This document shows, piece by piece, positions 44,878 to 54,387 of a stretch of 64,000 nt of DNA (positions within the stretch are counted from its first letter, which is position 1; each line of letters begins with the position of its first letter). The stretch is taken from the NCBI RefSeq assembly GCF_041435215.1, contig NZ_CP108394.1:7316001-7380000 (forward strand), given 5' to 3'. The notes beneath the pieces are model-generated. The model worked only from the letters and a program-made list of their open reading frames with translations. It was not told the origin of the DNA and did no database searches. This stretch comes from Streptomyces sp. NBC_01314 (lineage in GTDB: Bacteria > Actinomycetota > Actinomycetes > Streptomycetales > Streptomycetaceae). A program made the position numbers and the translations under genes.

Positions 44878-46651
44878 GCCTCAGCCTCCGCGTGACGGCA
44901 CCTACGGAATGAAGTGCGGATGTGCGGCTCTGGGTGCCCAGGGCCTGTCCGAGCAGGAGGGAAACGGCGGCCACGGTCACGCAGCCGACCGCGAAACCCA
45001 CCACCGGGGATCCCGGCGCGCTTGAGGCGAACGCCCCCGCCGCCGTGGCGACCACCGCCGCCCCGAGCGGCCTGCCCAGATCGGACAGCACGTGCCGGGT
45101 ACGGATGGGGACCCCGCGTGGCTCGCTGTGCCGCGCGGCTCGACGACGGGCCGCGGTCCAGGTCGAGAAGACGAACGAACTCGGGCCCCCGGATTTCCCG
45201 GCCGGCCGTACGATCGTGAGACGGGCGCGCCCGTTCGAATCCCGCGCGAGGCCGACGAGTAGCAGTGCGGCCGTGACGGTGATGCCGACGGCGTTGGCGG
45301 CGGCGAGCGCCAACACGCCCCAGGAGTCCACGGTCCCCGCCCCGATCCAGGTGGTCGTGGCGACACCCGCGATCATGGCGCCGATCGGGTACCAGGTGGG
45401 CCGGCCGGCCGAGAAGTACGTGCGGATCAGTACCCCCACCAGGGTCTGGCCGAGCAGGCCGAGGGCGTACACGCGCAGGACGTCCGCGGTCACCACCGTG
45501 TCCTGGGCCGTGAACGCGCCCCGCTGGAACAGGATCGCGATGATCTGCGGCGCGCAGGCGATCACCGTGGCCGCGCCGAAGAGCACCAGGCGGCAAGCCA
45601 GCGCCAGGTCCCGCTCCACGCGGTCGCGAGCCCGTTCGGTGTCGCCGTCGGCGAGGGCCTGCGCGACCACCGGAAAGGTGACGGTGCACAGCATCAGCGA
45701 CAGCGTCATCGGGATCTGGGCCACCTTCTGCGCGTAGTTGAGGTGCGAGATGGCCCCGGCGGGAAGGGTGGAGGCGAGGAAGCGTTCGATCAGGACCTGG
45801 GACTGGCGGCACATGGCGAAGATGAGAACGCTGCTGATCAGGGCGAGGCTCAAGGGGCGTACCTCGACCTCGCCGCCGGAAACGGAGGGGCGGCTTTTCA
45901 ACAGCCGTCGCAGGGAGGGCAGTTGGGCAACGATCATCAGGCAGCCGCCCACCGCCACACCGGCCGCCGCCGATCGCACGCCCCAGCGCTCGCCGAGCAG
46001 GAACATCCCGGCGATGATGCCGGCGTTGTAGGCCACGTAGATCGTCGCGGGCGCCAGGAAGCGACGGTGCGCCCGCAGAGCCGCGCTGCAGTACCCGGCG
46101 AGCCCGAAGGTCAGTACACAGGTCGCCGTCAGCCGGGTGCAGTCGACAGCGAGGTCGGGTTCGGGCAGTCCGGGCGCCAGCGCCTCGACCAGGTAGGGGG
46201 CTCCCACGATGATCAGCGTGGATACCGCGATGAAGCCGAGGGCCAGGCGGGGCAGGGTGCTGGCGACGAGGGAGCGGACGGGATCGCCGGAGACACCCTG
46301 GGCGCGCCGGGCCAGGGCCAGGCTGAAAGCCGGGATCATCGCGATGGCCAGGCCGTCCTCGATGAGCAGCGTGGCGGCGAACTCCGGTACGGTCCACGCG
46401 ACCAGGAAGGCGTCCGTCTCGATGCCCGCCCCGAAGAGCTGGGCCAGCGCCTGATCCCGCACCAGGCCGAGCAGCGCCCCGGCGAGCGACAGCGACGCCG
46501 TGATCAGAGTGGCCTTGGCGATGAACTTCCGGGTGGCACCGGAGGAGTCGGTGCCGTCCACGTCCTGCGTGGCTGCCCGCGCCGCGGGCACGGCCGTCCC
46601 GTCGGTCCCGAGACCGAGGGCACGCGGAGTCTGCGGCGGCGTCACGGGCAT
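44861..46651 (-). CDS. MurJ/Wzx-type lipid-linked oligosaccharide flippase
   Basis: 596 residues from ATG 46651, MVF (MOP superfamily). It shows many hydrophobic helices; typical MurJ-like pieces are LITASLSLAGALLGLVRDQALAQLFGAG, TDAFLVAWTVPEFAATLLIEDGLAIAMIPAF and RTYFSAGRPTWYPIGAMI. It should flip the polymer repeat unit across the membrane. The C-terminus has a basic cytoplasmic loop and two further helices. It overlaps the upstream polymerase by 10 bp. Confidence 0.87.
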   Translation of the reverse strand: MPVTPPQTPRALGLGTDGTAVPAARAATQDVDGTDSSGATRKFIAKATLITASLSLAGALLGLVRDQALAQLFGAGIETDAFLVAWTVPEFAATLLIEDGLAIAMIPAFSLALARRAQGVSGDPVRSLVASTLPRLALGFIAVSTLIIVGAPYLVEALAPGLPEPDLAVDCTRLTATCVLTFGLAGYCSAALRAHRRFLAPATIYVAYNAGIIAGMFLLGERWGVRSAAAGVAVGGCLMIVAQLPSLRRLLKSRPSVSGGEVEVRPLSLALISSVLIFAMCRQSQVLIERFLASTLPAGAISHLNYAQKVAQIPMTLSLMLCTVTFPVVAQALADGDTERARDRVERDLALACRLVLFGAATVIACAPQIIAILFQRGAFTAQDTVVTADVLRVYALGLLGQTLVGVLIRTYFSAGRPTWYPIGAMIAGVATTTWIGAGTVDSWGVLALAAANAVGITVTAALLLVGLARDSNGRARLTIVRPAGKSGGPSSFVFSTWTAARRRAARHSEPRGVPIRTRHVLSDLGRPLGAAVVATAAGAFASSAPGSPVVGFAVGCVTVAAVSLLLGQALGTQSRTSALHSVGAVTRRLRHGRSS

Positions 46652-48003
46652 CGCGCCACGCTCTCCCGTGCGTTTCCGAGTGCCGGAACCGACGGGGTGG
46701 TCTGCGTCTCGCCGTTCCCGGCCAGTGCCCACCACGCCACCAACCCGAAGGACACGGCGGTCAGCACGGTGGAGGGGCCGCCGATGTCGGCGTACACGAA
46801 GTCGGTGAGCTGCCAGACCAGTAATCCGCAGGCGACCAGCCCGCAGTCGAGGCCCTGCGGCTCTGACGTGCGTGCCCGCGCCGTCGTCCGCAGCACGCAC
46901 ACCAGCAGCGCCAGCCAGCTCCCGGCGAACGCCATCAGCCCGAGCAGGCCCTGTTCGCTCAGCACCAGCAGATACATGCTGTGCGGTGACAGCAGCGGCT
47001 GCCTCAGGTACGCGGCCCCCGCGCCATCGGTGTCACTGCCCGACGACAGCGACGGCGAGGCGTAGGCGTCCCGGTACTCGGGGAAGCCCTTCAACCCCAC
47101 GCCGGCGAGCGGGTGTTCGCGCCACATGTCGGTCGCGGCCGTCCACATCGTGTACCGGTCGGCGACGGACTGGTCGGGGGCGTTGGTGATGTGCGTGATG
47201 CTGTCGATCCGCTCCTGAAGCATCGCCGTGCCGACACCGAGGCCGCCGACCAGGATCACGCCCGCCGCGGCTGCGACCGCGGCCACCTTGAGCGCGCGCC
47301 GCAGCCCTGCCAGGACCAGCTGCACCGCGCAGGCCACAGCCGTCGCGATCCACGCGCCCCGGCTGAAGGACAGCGCGAGCGGCAGCAGCAGCGCCAGCGC
47401 GCACGCGAGGGCGGCTCCCCGTTGCCGTACGGACGTCCGCCCGAGCGCGAGGCCGAACGCGCACACGAGGCCGATGCCGACCACCGTTGCCATCCCCATC
47501 ACGTCCTGTGGCCCGAACGTGCCGACGGCTCGAATCGGCTCGCCCTGGAAGGAGGCGCCGGTCCGGGTGACGTACTGGTGCACCCCGACAGCCCCCTGCC
47601 AGCCCGCGAGTCCCACGAACGACCAGGCCAGCAACCGGAAGTCGCCCCGGCCACGGATCAGCAGCAGGACCCCCGCGGGCACGAGCACGAAGATCTGTAG
47701 ATAACGGCCCATACCGGTGATCCCGGCCTCGGGTGAGTATGCCCCCAGGGCAGCGACGGCCAGCCCGAGGACCGGCAGGCCCAGCACCACGGCGGCCGTA
47801 CGCGGCAAGGGGCGCCGCCGGTCGCGTACGAGGCGGATCGCGCAGAAGAGCACCAGGAAGCCGGACACCGCGTCGGCGGGACCGGGGCCGCCGTCGCTGC
47901 TCGGGTCGAGCGGCAGCGCCAGCAGGGCGAGCACTGCCACTACGGGCAGGACCGGCGTCAGGACGGCGCCACGGTGCACGAGCGGCGTCAGTGCGAGGCT
48001 CAT
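46642..48003 (-). CDS. O-antigen polymerase/ligase-like (Wzy) membrane protein
   Basis: 453 residues, about 10-12 membrane helices. The large loop contains LSFSRGAWIATAVACAVQLV and DRYTMWTAATDMWREHPLAGVGLKGFPEY, the Wzy_C/O-antigen ligase signature (R-x-x-M/W ... H-P-L-x-G-x-G). LLSPHSMYLLVLSEQGLLGL supplies the conserved His. It polymerises flipped repeat units outside the membrane. 6 bp from the phosphoglycosyl transferase. Confidence 0.87.
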   Translation of the reverse strand: MSLALTPLVHRGAVLTPVLPVVAVLALLALPLDPSSDGGPGPADAVSGFLVLFCAIRLVRDRRRPLPRTAAVVLGLPVLGLAVAALGAYSPEAGITGMGRYLQIFVLVPAGVLLLIRGRGDFRLLAWSFVGLAGWQGAVGVHQYVTRTGASFQGEPIRAVGTFGPQDVMGMATVVGIGLVCAFGLALGRTSVRQRGAALACALALLLPLALSFSRGAWIATAVACAVQLVLAGLRRALKVAAVAAAAGVILVGGLGVGTAMLQERIDSITHITNAPDQSVADRYTMWTAATDMWREHPLAGVGLKGFPEYRDAYASPSLSSGSDTDGAGAAYLRQPLLSPHSMYLLVLSEQGLLGLMAFAGSWLALLVCVLRTTARARTSEPQGLDCGLVACGLLVWQLTDFVYADIGGPSTVLTAVSFGLVAWWALAGNGETQTTPSVPALGNARESVARCP

Positions 48004-48009
48004 CGGCTC

Positions 48010-49437
48010 TCAGCTTCCCGTCGGGCGCATGAGCGTGGCCGCGGTGCGCAACAGGATGCACACGTCCTGCCACAGCGACCAGGTGTCGATGTAGAGGTTG
48101 TCGAACCGGAAGCGGTCCTCGATGGACGTGTCGCCGCGCAGCCCATGGATCTGGGCGAGGCCGGTGATGCCGGTCCGCATGCGGTGGCGAGCCGCGTAGC
48201 CGGGATGGGACTCGCTGAAATGCGCGACGAAGTAGGGGCGCTCGGGCCGAGGTCCGACCAGACTCATGTCGCCCCGGAGCACGTTCCACAGCTGGAGGAG
48301 CTCATCGAGCGAGGTGCGCCGCAGCATGCGGCAGAACCAGCGCATCTCGTGCTCGTTCGCCACACTCCACCGGGTCGCCGCCTCGTGCTCGTCGACGGGA
48401 CGGTGGGTGCGGAACTTCAGCAGCGTGAACGGCTTTCCGTCCTTGCCGATGCGCTCCTGCCGGAACACCACCCCCGGCCCGTCGCTGATCCGCAGTGTCA
48501 CCGCGCACACCAGCAACAGGGGGCTGACCAGCAGCAGCAGCGTCGCCGACACGAGGACGTCGAGCGCCCGCTTGCCCACGCTGTCGCGTGGCGTCGTAGC
48601 CCTTTCCAGACGCCGGCAGGAGAACCCGGCCAGCCGGTCCTTCGTCGCGTACGACGGAGAGTCCGCGTCCAGTTCCCAGACCACGCAACCCCGCTCGGCC
48701 AGGGCGCTCAACAGCGGTCCCTGGTGGACCCGTACGGAGGGGTGGACGGCCAGCACCGCCCGCACGCTGTTCTGGACGACCGCCCTCTCGACCTCTTCAC
48801 CGGTCGTCAGAACCGGCAGGCCCTCGGCATCGTCCTGCCGTTCGGCGACGATCCCCACCGGCCGCACCCCGCACCGAGGGTGCCGCAACACGGCGGCGGC
48901 CACACGCTGCGCGGTCGCCGCCGGGCCGATGACGAGCGCGGTGCGCGGATTGCGCAGCAGCGCGGCGCGCCACCTCGCGTGCGCGGTGCCGCGCAGCGCG
49001 CAGCTCACCGCGGCCTGCACGGCGAAACCCACCAGAAGGGTGCGCGTGGTCAGCGCGTCGTCCGGCCGGTACGCCGCCATCAGTGCGGCGAGCGCCAACC
49101 AGGCCACCGCTGTCCGGCGGCAGATGGCGGGCAGTTCGTCGAGGAAGCCTGGCAGCGGCGGGCGCGCGCGGTGCGGGCGCAGCAGCAGCGATGCGACCAG
49201 TAGCAAGGCCGATGGCAGCGGGCGGAGCTGCGTCCCGGTCAGTGTCAGGGCACCCAGCAGGGCGGCCGTGCCGTCCGCGACGAGCAGGGGCACCGTCGAG
49301 GCCGACCGCGCCGCCCGCCTGCCGGCGGGGGACGGGGGCCTCGGGCCGGCGCCGCGCGGCGGCATGACCGAGACGGGCGAGGATCCGTGATCCCGGGGCT
49401 GTGCGCCAGGGGAGGAGGTGGTGCGGTCCGCGGTCAC
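48010..49437 (-). CDS. polyprenyl glycosylphosphotransferase (priming enzyme)
   Basis: 475 residues. N-terminal membrane helices and a CoA-binding-like domain are followed by a C-terminal bacterial sugar transferase domain: KRALDVLVSATLLLLVSPLLLV helix, GVVFRQERIGKDGKPFTLLKFRTH, RRTSLDELLQLWNVLRGDMSLVGPRPERP (catalytic DE region). It transfers a sugar phosphate to undecaprenyl phosphate, the first step of EPS assembly. Overlaps the next upstream glycosyltransferase by 4 nt. Confidence 0.9.
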   Translation of the reverse strand: MTADRTTSSPGAQPRDHGSSPVSVMPPRGAGPRPPSPAGRRAARSASTVPLLVADGTAALLGALTLTGTQLRPLPSALLLVASLLLRPHRARPPLPGFLDELPAICRRTAVAWLALAALMAAYRPDDALTTRTLLVGFAVQAAVSCALRGTAHARWRAALLRNPRTALVIGPAATAQRVAAAVLRHPRCGVRPVGIVAERQDDAEGLPVLTTGEEVERAVVQNSVRAVLAVHPSVRVHQGPLLSALAERGCVVWELDADSPSYATKDRLAGFSCRRLERATTPRDSVGKRALDVLVSATLLLLVSPLLLVCAVTLRISDGPGVVFRQERIGKDGKPFTLLKFRTHRPVDEHEAATRWSVANEHEMRWFCRMLRRTSLDELLQLWNVLRGDMSLVGPRPERPYFVAHFSESHPGYAARHRMRTGITGLAQIHGLRGDTSIEDRFRFDNLYIDTWSLWQDVCILLRTAATLMRPTGS

Positions 49438-50615
49438 GACTGGATTGACTCCTCATGCTCCGTGGGTGTGACGCGTGCTGCGGGTCGCACGCCGATCAGA
49501 TGGCGGTAGACGTCCGCGACCGCCTCGGCGGTGTGCCGCACGTCGTGCGAGGACAGGACGTACTGGAGTCCCTGGCGGCCGAGCGATGCGCGCAGCAGCG
49601 GGTCGAGCAACAGGTCGGCGACGGCCTCGGCCAGCACCGCCGGGTTCTCGGGCGGAACCAGGCAGCGTGAGGCGAGTGAGCGAGGCAGGCTCTCGCGGGC
49701 ACCGTCGACGTCCGTGGCCACCACCGGCCGGCCGCAGGCCATCGCCTCCAGCGGGGCCAGCGCCATGCCCTCCCAGCGGGACGGCAGAACGACGAGATCT
49801 GCGGCCTGGTACCAGCGGACGACATCGGCGACGGCGCCCGCGAACAGCACGGATTTCGGGGCGAGCGCCCGAAGCCGGTCGCGGTCCGGACCGTCGCCGA
49901 CCAGGACGAGACGTGCGCCGGGCACCCTGCGGGCGACGGTACTCCACGCCTCCAGCAGGACTTCCTGGCCCTTCTGCCGACACAGCCGCCCTACACAGAC
50001 GACGAGCGGCGCGGCGGGATCGACCTCGTGCAGGGGCGTCAGCTCAGCCCGTATGGCAGCGACGGGGGCGGGGCGGAAGCGCTGCAGGTCGACGCCGTTG
50101 GGGATGACGCTCCAGCGCCCGTCGATCCCGGAGCGCACGCCGGTCATGCGCTCCGCCTCGCTCACGCACACCACCTGGGAGGCCCAGCGCACCCCCCACC
50201 GTTCCCACGCCCGCGCGAGCGCCGAGGTGGCCCCGCCGGTGGCCTCGAACGACCAGGCGTGCGGCTGGAAGACGGTGGGGATCCTCCCGCGGACGGCGAG
50301 CCGCCCGGCGAGCCCGGCCTTCGCGCTGTGCGCGTGCACCAGATGCGGGCGCACTTCATCGATCACCTGTGTGAGGTGTCGTACCTCCCGGACGAGTGAC
50401 GGACCCGGTGACCGCGTCGCGTGCCAGTGCCGTACGTCCGCGCCCAGTCGCCGGAGCCCTGTGCTGAGCGTGCTGTCGGGGCAGGCCACCGTGACGGCCA
50501 GGCCGGCCGTGAGCTGCGCCTGTACCAGGTCCGTCACGACGCGGGCGACCCCGCCTTCCACGGGCTGGGTGAGGTGAAGGACTCGCGACCGAGGGCAGGT
50601 TGATGACGTGTGCAT
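49434..50615 (-). CDS. GT4-family glycosyltransferase
   Basis: 393 residues from ATG 50615. GT-B fold: LHLTQPVEGGVARVVTDLVQA, HAHSAKAGLAGRLAVRG, SVIPNGVDLQRFRP, CVGRLCRQKGQEVLLEAW and SRWEGMALAPLEAMACGRPVV (EX7E). This N-terminal pattern is common in the second glycosyltransferase of EPS clusters. 49 bp downstream of the DUF3344 gene, same operon. Confidence 0.88.
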   Translation of the reverse strand: MHTSSTCPRSRVLHLTQPVEGGVARVVTDLVQAQLTAGLAVTVACPDSTLSTGLRRLGADVRHWHATRSPGPSLVREVRHLTQVIDEVRPHLVHAHSAKAGLAGRLAVRGRIPTVFQPHAWSFEATGGATSALARAWERWGVRWASQVVCVSEAERMTGVRSGIDGRWSVIPNGVDLQRFRPAPVAAIRAELTPLHEVDPAAPLVVCVGRLCRQKGQEVLLEAWSTVARRVPGARLVLVGDGPDRDRLRALAPKSVLFAGAVADVVRWYQAADLVVLPSRWEGMALAPLEAMACGRPVVATDVDGARESLPRSLASRCLVPPENPAVLAEAVADLLLDPLLRASLGRQGLQYVLSSHDVRHTAEAVADVYRHLIGVRPAARVTPTEHEESIQS

Positions 50616-50664
50616 GCGCGATGTCCTCGCTCACGGTGACGCTCGGGACGGGAGGGAAGACGAC

Positions 50665-51813
50665 TTACCGCTGGGCGTCTACGGCGACGAAGAGCACTCC
50701 GGCCCAGATCAAGTCCCGCTGGGAAAGGACTCGGAAGGCCAGCTGGTCGCCGCCGTGTCGCAGGCCCGTTCCGAGATCGAACACATCGGAGTCGTAGCCG
50801 AGGGTGCGGGCGTACGCCGGCACCCGCTCCGGCTGGGATGCTCCCGGTTCGCTGATCGTGGAGTTCAGGACGTCGTCGCGGGGATTGGCGGGGTCCGTGA
50901 GGGAGGTGACGTCGGTGCGGTGGGGCAGCGAGGCGGAGGATGTGCGGGTGGTCGTGAGGGTGAGCGTGTCGCCGGTCTCGCCCTGGTCGCCGTCGTACGT
51001 CACCAGGCCTGCCCGGCCGCCCGCGCCTGCCGGGAAGCGCATTCCGCGCAGGCTGATCTCCTGCCCCGCACCGGACTCCAGGGCGTCGAAGCCGTCCCAG
51101 ACGGTGAGGTGCCGCAACGGCTGCTTCGGGTTCTCGTACGCCACCACCAGCGTCCAGCCACCCCACGCGCCGGCCGCCGACCTTCCCATCGCCACGTTGA
51201 CCTGGGCCACGGTGTACAGACCCGGCCCGTTCTCCCGCACCAGCTTCGTGACGTCCGCCGAGGCCTGGAAGGCATCCGCGCCGTGCGCCACACGGTGGCC
51301 GACGACCGTGTCCGCGAGGACCTCCTTGTACTCCCCGCCTTGTTCGGCGATCAGCACCCGACCGTTGTCCTTGGGCGGCTTCTGCTCGCCGACGCGCAGG
51401 TTGCCGCCCCAGTACAGCCGGGCGTAGCTGACCCGTGAGCCCTCGGGTACACGGACCTCCGCGCGGGAGGAGTTATAGGTGTTCGGGTCCTTGTCGACAT
51501 CGACGTACGTCATGTCGAAGTCGCCGTTCACCCCGGTCCCGCCCCCACGAGTGGCTGGGCAGGATCGCGCTGTGGAGGGCAGGAACTGGTGGGCGGCCCG
51601 TGGCATACGGCAGGTGATGGAGACGTTGGCCGCGCGGACGATCCCGCCGCGCTGGAGGGCGTGGTACCGCTGGGCGAAGGAAAGACGGTCCGCCTCCTGC
51701 GACGACGGTGTGACAGGCGCGACCGCCACGGCGCCGGTGGGAGCCCACATCCCGGCGAGGGCGAGGGCGCTCACCGTTGTACGGCGCAGCAGGAGGGCTA
51801 GGGAATAGCGCAT
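50665..51813 (-). CDS. secreted DUF3344 protein
   Basis: 382 residues. Signal peptide RRTTVSALALAGMWAPTGAVAVA. The body fits DUF3344: GDFDMTYVDVDKDPNTYNSSRAEVRVPEGSRVSYARLYWGG and WGGWTLVVAYENPKQPLRHLTVWDGF. These beta-rich proteins are exported and probably surface-associated; function unknown. As first gene of the nine-gene EPS operon, it could be an associated matrix protein. The promoter is likely in 51814-51960. Confidence 0.8.
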   Translation of the reverse strand: MRYSLALLLRRTTVSALALAGMWAPTGAVAVAPVTPSSQEADRLSFAQRYHALQRGGIVRAANVSITCRMPRAAHQFLPSTARSCPATRGGGTGVNGDFDMTYVDVDKDPNTYNSSRAEVRVPEGSRVSYARLYWGGNLRVGEQKPPKDNGRVLIAEQGGEYKEVLADTVVGHRVAHGADAFQASADVTKLVRENGPGLYTVAQVNVAMGRSAAGAWGGWTLVVAYENPKQPLRHLTVWDGFDALESGAGQEISLRGMRFPAGAGGRAGLVTYDGDQGETGDTLTLTTTRTSSASLPHRTDVTSLTDPANPRDDVLNSTISEPGASQPERVPAYARTLGYDSDVFDLGTGLRHGGDQLAFRVLSQRDLIWAGVLFVAVDAQR

Positions 51814-52325
51814 GACCGGCGTTGCCCTTTCGGGAAGGCGGAGTGTCAGGGGAGGAGCGGCAAGAAGCGAGGCGGGTGCTGTGGGAACGCGTCAAGAGGT
51901 GCGCAAACTCTAGCTGATATTGGGACATAATCTTGTCAAACGTAACAAGTGTGTCGGATTGGTGAAGCAGGGGACTTCCTGGACTTGCTTGCCGCCTCGC
52001 AAGGGGAAGCGGGAAGCGGGCCCATGGCTTGAGGGGAGCCCCCGGGCGCGGTCCGCCCGCGCGGCGTAGCGCGCCCAGCCGACTCCGATGACCGGCAGGC
52101 TCGGTGACGGGGTGAAGGGTGCCCATGGTCGAACCGTGCCGGCGCGACGTTGTTCCTTTCCGCTCTTTCCCATGGCCCGTCCCGACGTACGGAGTTAAAT
52201 CCTTCAGGGGTTTCATATGAGTACTCGGAAACCTTCTGCACGTGGGTTTCCGGACCGGTCGGCGCTCGTTGTGCACGACGTCAGAATCCGCCCCGGCTAC
52301 CCACATTGCCGAAGAAAGGAACTCC
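51814..52325. other. divergent promoter region between EPS operon and small secreted protein
   Basis: About 510 bp with no gene recognised. It contains CTTGT-CAAACGTA-ACAAG (51932-51949), an inverted repeat in AT-richer DNA, which read on the minus strand gives TTTGAC/TTGACA as a possible -35 for the EPS operon. Confidence 0.45.
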
Positions 52326-52604
52326 ATGAAGTCTCTGAAGGCTGCTGCTGTCGTCACCGGATCCCTGATCATCGCCGGTGCCGCCGCGCCCGCGTTCGCG
52401 CTGAACTCCACCGAGGTGGTGCACAAGAGCCTCGACACCGCGGTGAACACGCTCGACAAGGCCCCCGCCAAGCTGGAGTCGCTGAAGGGTGAAGTGCTCG
52501 ATGTCGCGGACAAGAAGGAGGCGTTGGTGAAGACGGTGGATCGCACGTCCACCGCCCTGGGCAAGGGCACTCCGCTGCTGGGCGGTCTGTCGCCGCAGAA
52601 GTGA
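52326..52604 (+). CDS. small secreted alpha-helical protein
   Basis: 92 residues from ATG 52326 (AAGGA 7 nt upstream). Signal peptide MKSLKAAAVVTGSLIIAGAA, cleavage likely after AFA. The mature part (about 67 residues) is amphipathic helical (VVHKSLDTAVNTLDKAPAKLESL; VLDVADKKEALVKTVDR) and ends LLGGLSPQK. It lacks cysteines. Similar small exported proteins of unknown role occur in Streptomyces. Own terminator. Confidence 0.75.
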   Translation: MKSLKAAAVVTGSLIIAGAAAPAFALNSTEVVHKSLDTAVNTLDKAPAKLESLKGEVLDVADKKEALVKTVDRTSTALGKGTPLLGGLSPQK

Positions 52605-52672
52605 GAACGTCCCCGGCCGTCATGCCGGCCGCGTCTTGATCCGGCGCTTCTGGCATTTCCCGGTGGTTTCTC

Positions 52673-52713
52673 CGAAGAGGCCGATTCCGCGCCGTGCGGT
52701 GTCGGCCTCTTCG
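52673..52713 (+). terminator. terminator of the small secreted protein gene
   Basis: CGAAGAGGCCGA pairs perfectly over 12 bp with TCGGCCTCTTCG around a 17-nt loop. Confidence 0.8.
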
Positions 52714-52916
52714 TCGCCCGGACTGCCGGGCGCACGGTGTGGCTTCCACGGCCGGGTTCATTTCATAAAGGGTGAGCCTGCACTCGTGATGCCGGGAGTC
52801 CCTTGTTCAGGCAATGTGCGGGTGTCCGGGGGCCAATTGGAAAGAACGGGAAATTCTTGGTGCTGACTTACGAGTGGGCGCGAAGCTCTGGACGAGGGTC
52901 TTGGAGACCGCTTTGT

Positions 52917-53477
52917 GTGATCATGTTGGCGCGTATGCACCGCTCGGGTGAGAGGCTGTCCGAGGCCGGTCGTCGGTCGGCGAGGCCGAGCCCCGGAGAG
53001 GCCGTGGCCGGATCGTCGCTCGCCGTCAACCCCGCGGAGCCCACCGGGCGGAGGCAGGTGCTGCGGGGGTTGTTCGCGTCGGCGGCCGTGGTGGTGCTCG
53101 CACCGTCCTTGGCGGCATCGGTGGCGACCGGGCGGGAGGGGGCGTGGTTCCGCGAGACGTATCGCGGACGGCGCATCGTCGGCATCGCGGACGACGCCCG
53201 GCGGTTGGGAGACCACGTCCTTGGCGTATGGCACGTCACGGTGGACGGGCGGCCGCTGCACCTCATGCGTCGTGTCGACGGCAGTTGGATGACCATGGTC
53301 GACCACTACCAGTCGTATCCGACGCCACTCGCCGCGGCGCGCGCGGCGGTGGACGAACTCGGCCCCACTGTGCGGTTGGGCGCGTCGGGCGGAACAGGCA
53401 GCCGCATGGACGACAGCGGTACGCCGAACGGCGGCCGGGGTACCGAGGGGGATCACCACCATGGTGTACACGCGTAA
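52917..53477 (+). CDS. melC1: tyrosinase copper chaperone MelC1
   Basis: 186 residues from GTG 52917 (GGAGA upstream); ATG 52923 also possible. It has a twin-arginine-type signal (GRRQVLRGLFASAAVVVLAPSL) so it can carry folded MelC2 out of the cell. The mature part has AWFRETYRGRRIVGIADD, VDGRPLHLMRRVDGSWMTMVDHYQSYPTPLAAARAAVDELG (caddie fold) and a His-rich end (DHHHGVHA). It inserts copper into MelC2. Overlaps melC2 by 17 bp. Confidence 0.87.
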   Translation: MIMLARMHRSGERLSEAGRRSARPSPGEAVAGSSLAVNPAEPTGRRQVLRGLFASAAVVVLAPSLAASVATGREGAWFRETYRGRRIVGIADDARRLGDHVLGVWHVTVDGRPLHLMRRVDGSWMTMVDHYQSYPTPLAAARAAVDELGPTVRLGASGGTGSRMDDSGTPNGGRGTEGDHHHGVHA

Positions 53478-54327
53478 GGACGTCAGCACGCTCACTCCTT
53501 CCGAGCGGCGCAGGTTCGTCGCCGCACTGATCGAGGTCAAGCGCCGCGGTGAGTACGACGAGTTCGTCCGCATGCACGTCCGGTACTTCCTTCCCGACGG
53601 CGAGAACGGCTCGCGCACGGCCCACATGGCGCCCTCCTTCCTGCCCTGGCACCGCAGGTTCGTGCTGGACCTGGAGCAGGCGCTGCGCCGCGTGGACGAG
53701 TCGGTGACCGTGCCGTACTGGGACTGGACACGCGACCGCGCCTCGACGGACGTCCCGTGGACCGAGGATCTGCTCGGCGGCACCGGGCGGCGTTCCGACC
53801 GGCAGGTCATGACGGGCCCCTTCGCCTACCGCCATGGCCGGTGGACCGTCAAAGAGGGGATCACCGACGCCAAGTACCTCATGCGGGACCTGGGCCGCTC
53901 CCCGGACCCGATCGCCCTGCCCACGGCCGGAGACGTGGAGAGGGCCCTCGCGGACCCGGTCTACGACACGGCCCCCTGGAACTCCACGTCCGCCAAAGGG
54001 TTCCGCAACAAGTTGGAGGGGTGGGGACCGGGTCAGGGCGCGATGTCCTGGCGCAACCACAACCGGGTCCACCGATGGGTCGGCGGCCACATGGTGAGCG
54101 GCGCCTCCGTCAATGATCCCGTCTTCTGGATGCACCACGCCTTCGTCGACCTGCTGTGGTCCCGCTGGCAGCAGCGGCACCAGGACGCCGGCTATCTCCC
54201 CGCGGAGCCGCCCGGCCCGGGGGATGCCCAGCGCGGCCGGGTCGTCGCGCGGCACGAGACGTTGCCGCCGTGGGACGTGACCCCGGCGGAACTGGAGGAT
54301 TACAGCTCGGTCTATCGGTACGCGTAG
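53461..54327 (+). CDS. melC2: tyrosinase
   Basis: 288 residues. Type 3 copper centre: CuA ligands His39 (RMHVRY), His55 (TAHMAPS), His64 (PWHRRF); CuB ligands His200 and His204 (RNHNRVHRW) and His226 (FWMHHAF). It oxidises tyrosine to dopaquinone, the first step to melanin. It lacks its own signal peptide and leaves the cell bound to MelC1. A hairpin follows the stop. Confidence 0.93.
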   Translation: MVYTRKDVSTLTPSERRRFVAALIEVKRRGEYDEFVRMHVRYFLPDGENGSRTAHMAPSFLPWHRRFVLDLEQALRRVDESVTVPYWDWTRDRASTDVPWTEDLLGGTGRRSDRQVMTGPFAYRHGRWTVKEGITDAKYLMRDLGRSPDPIALPTAGDVERALADPVYDTAPWNSTSAKGFRNKLEGWGPGQGAMSWRNHNRVHRWVGGHMVSGASVNDPVFWMHHAFVDLLWSRWQQRHQDAGYLPAEPPGPGDAQRGRVVARHETLPPWDVTPAELEDYSSVYRYA

Positions 54328-54342
54328 CAGGCACGACCCTCT

Positions 54343-54387
54343 GCGGGTGGGCCGACCGAAGGCCTGCGCGGGGCCGCACCCACCCGC
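54343..54387 (+). terminator. probable terminator of melC operon
   Basis: GCGGGTGGG pairs with CCCACCCGC (9 bp, perfect) across a 27-nt loop that can form further GC pairs, 15 bp after the melC2 stop. Confidence 0.6.
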
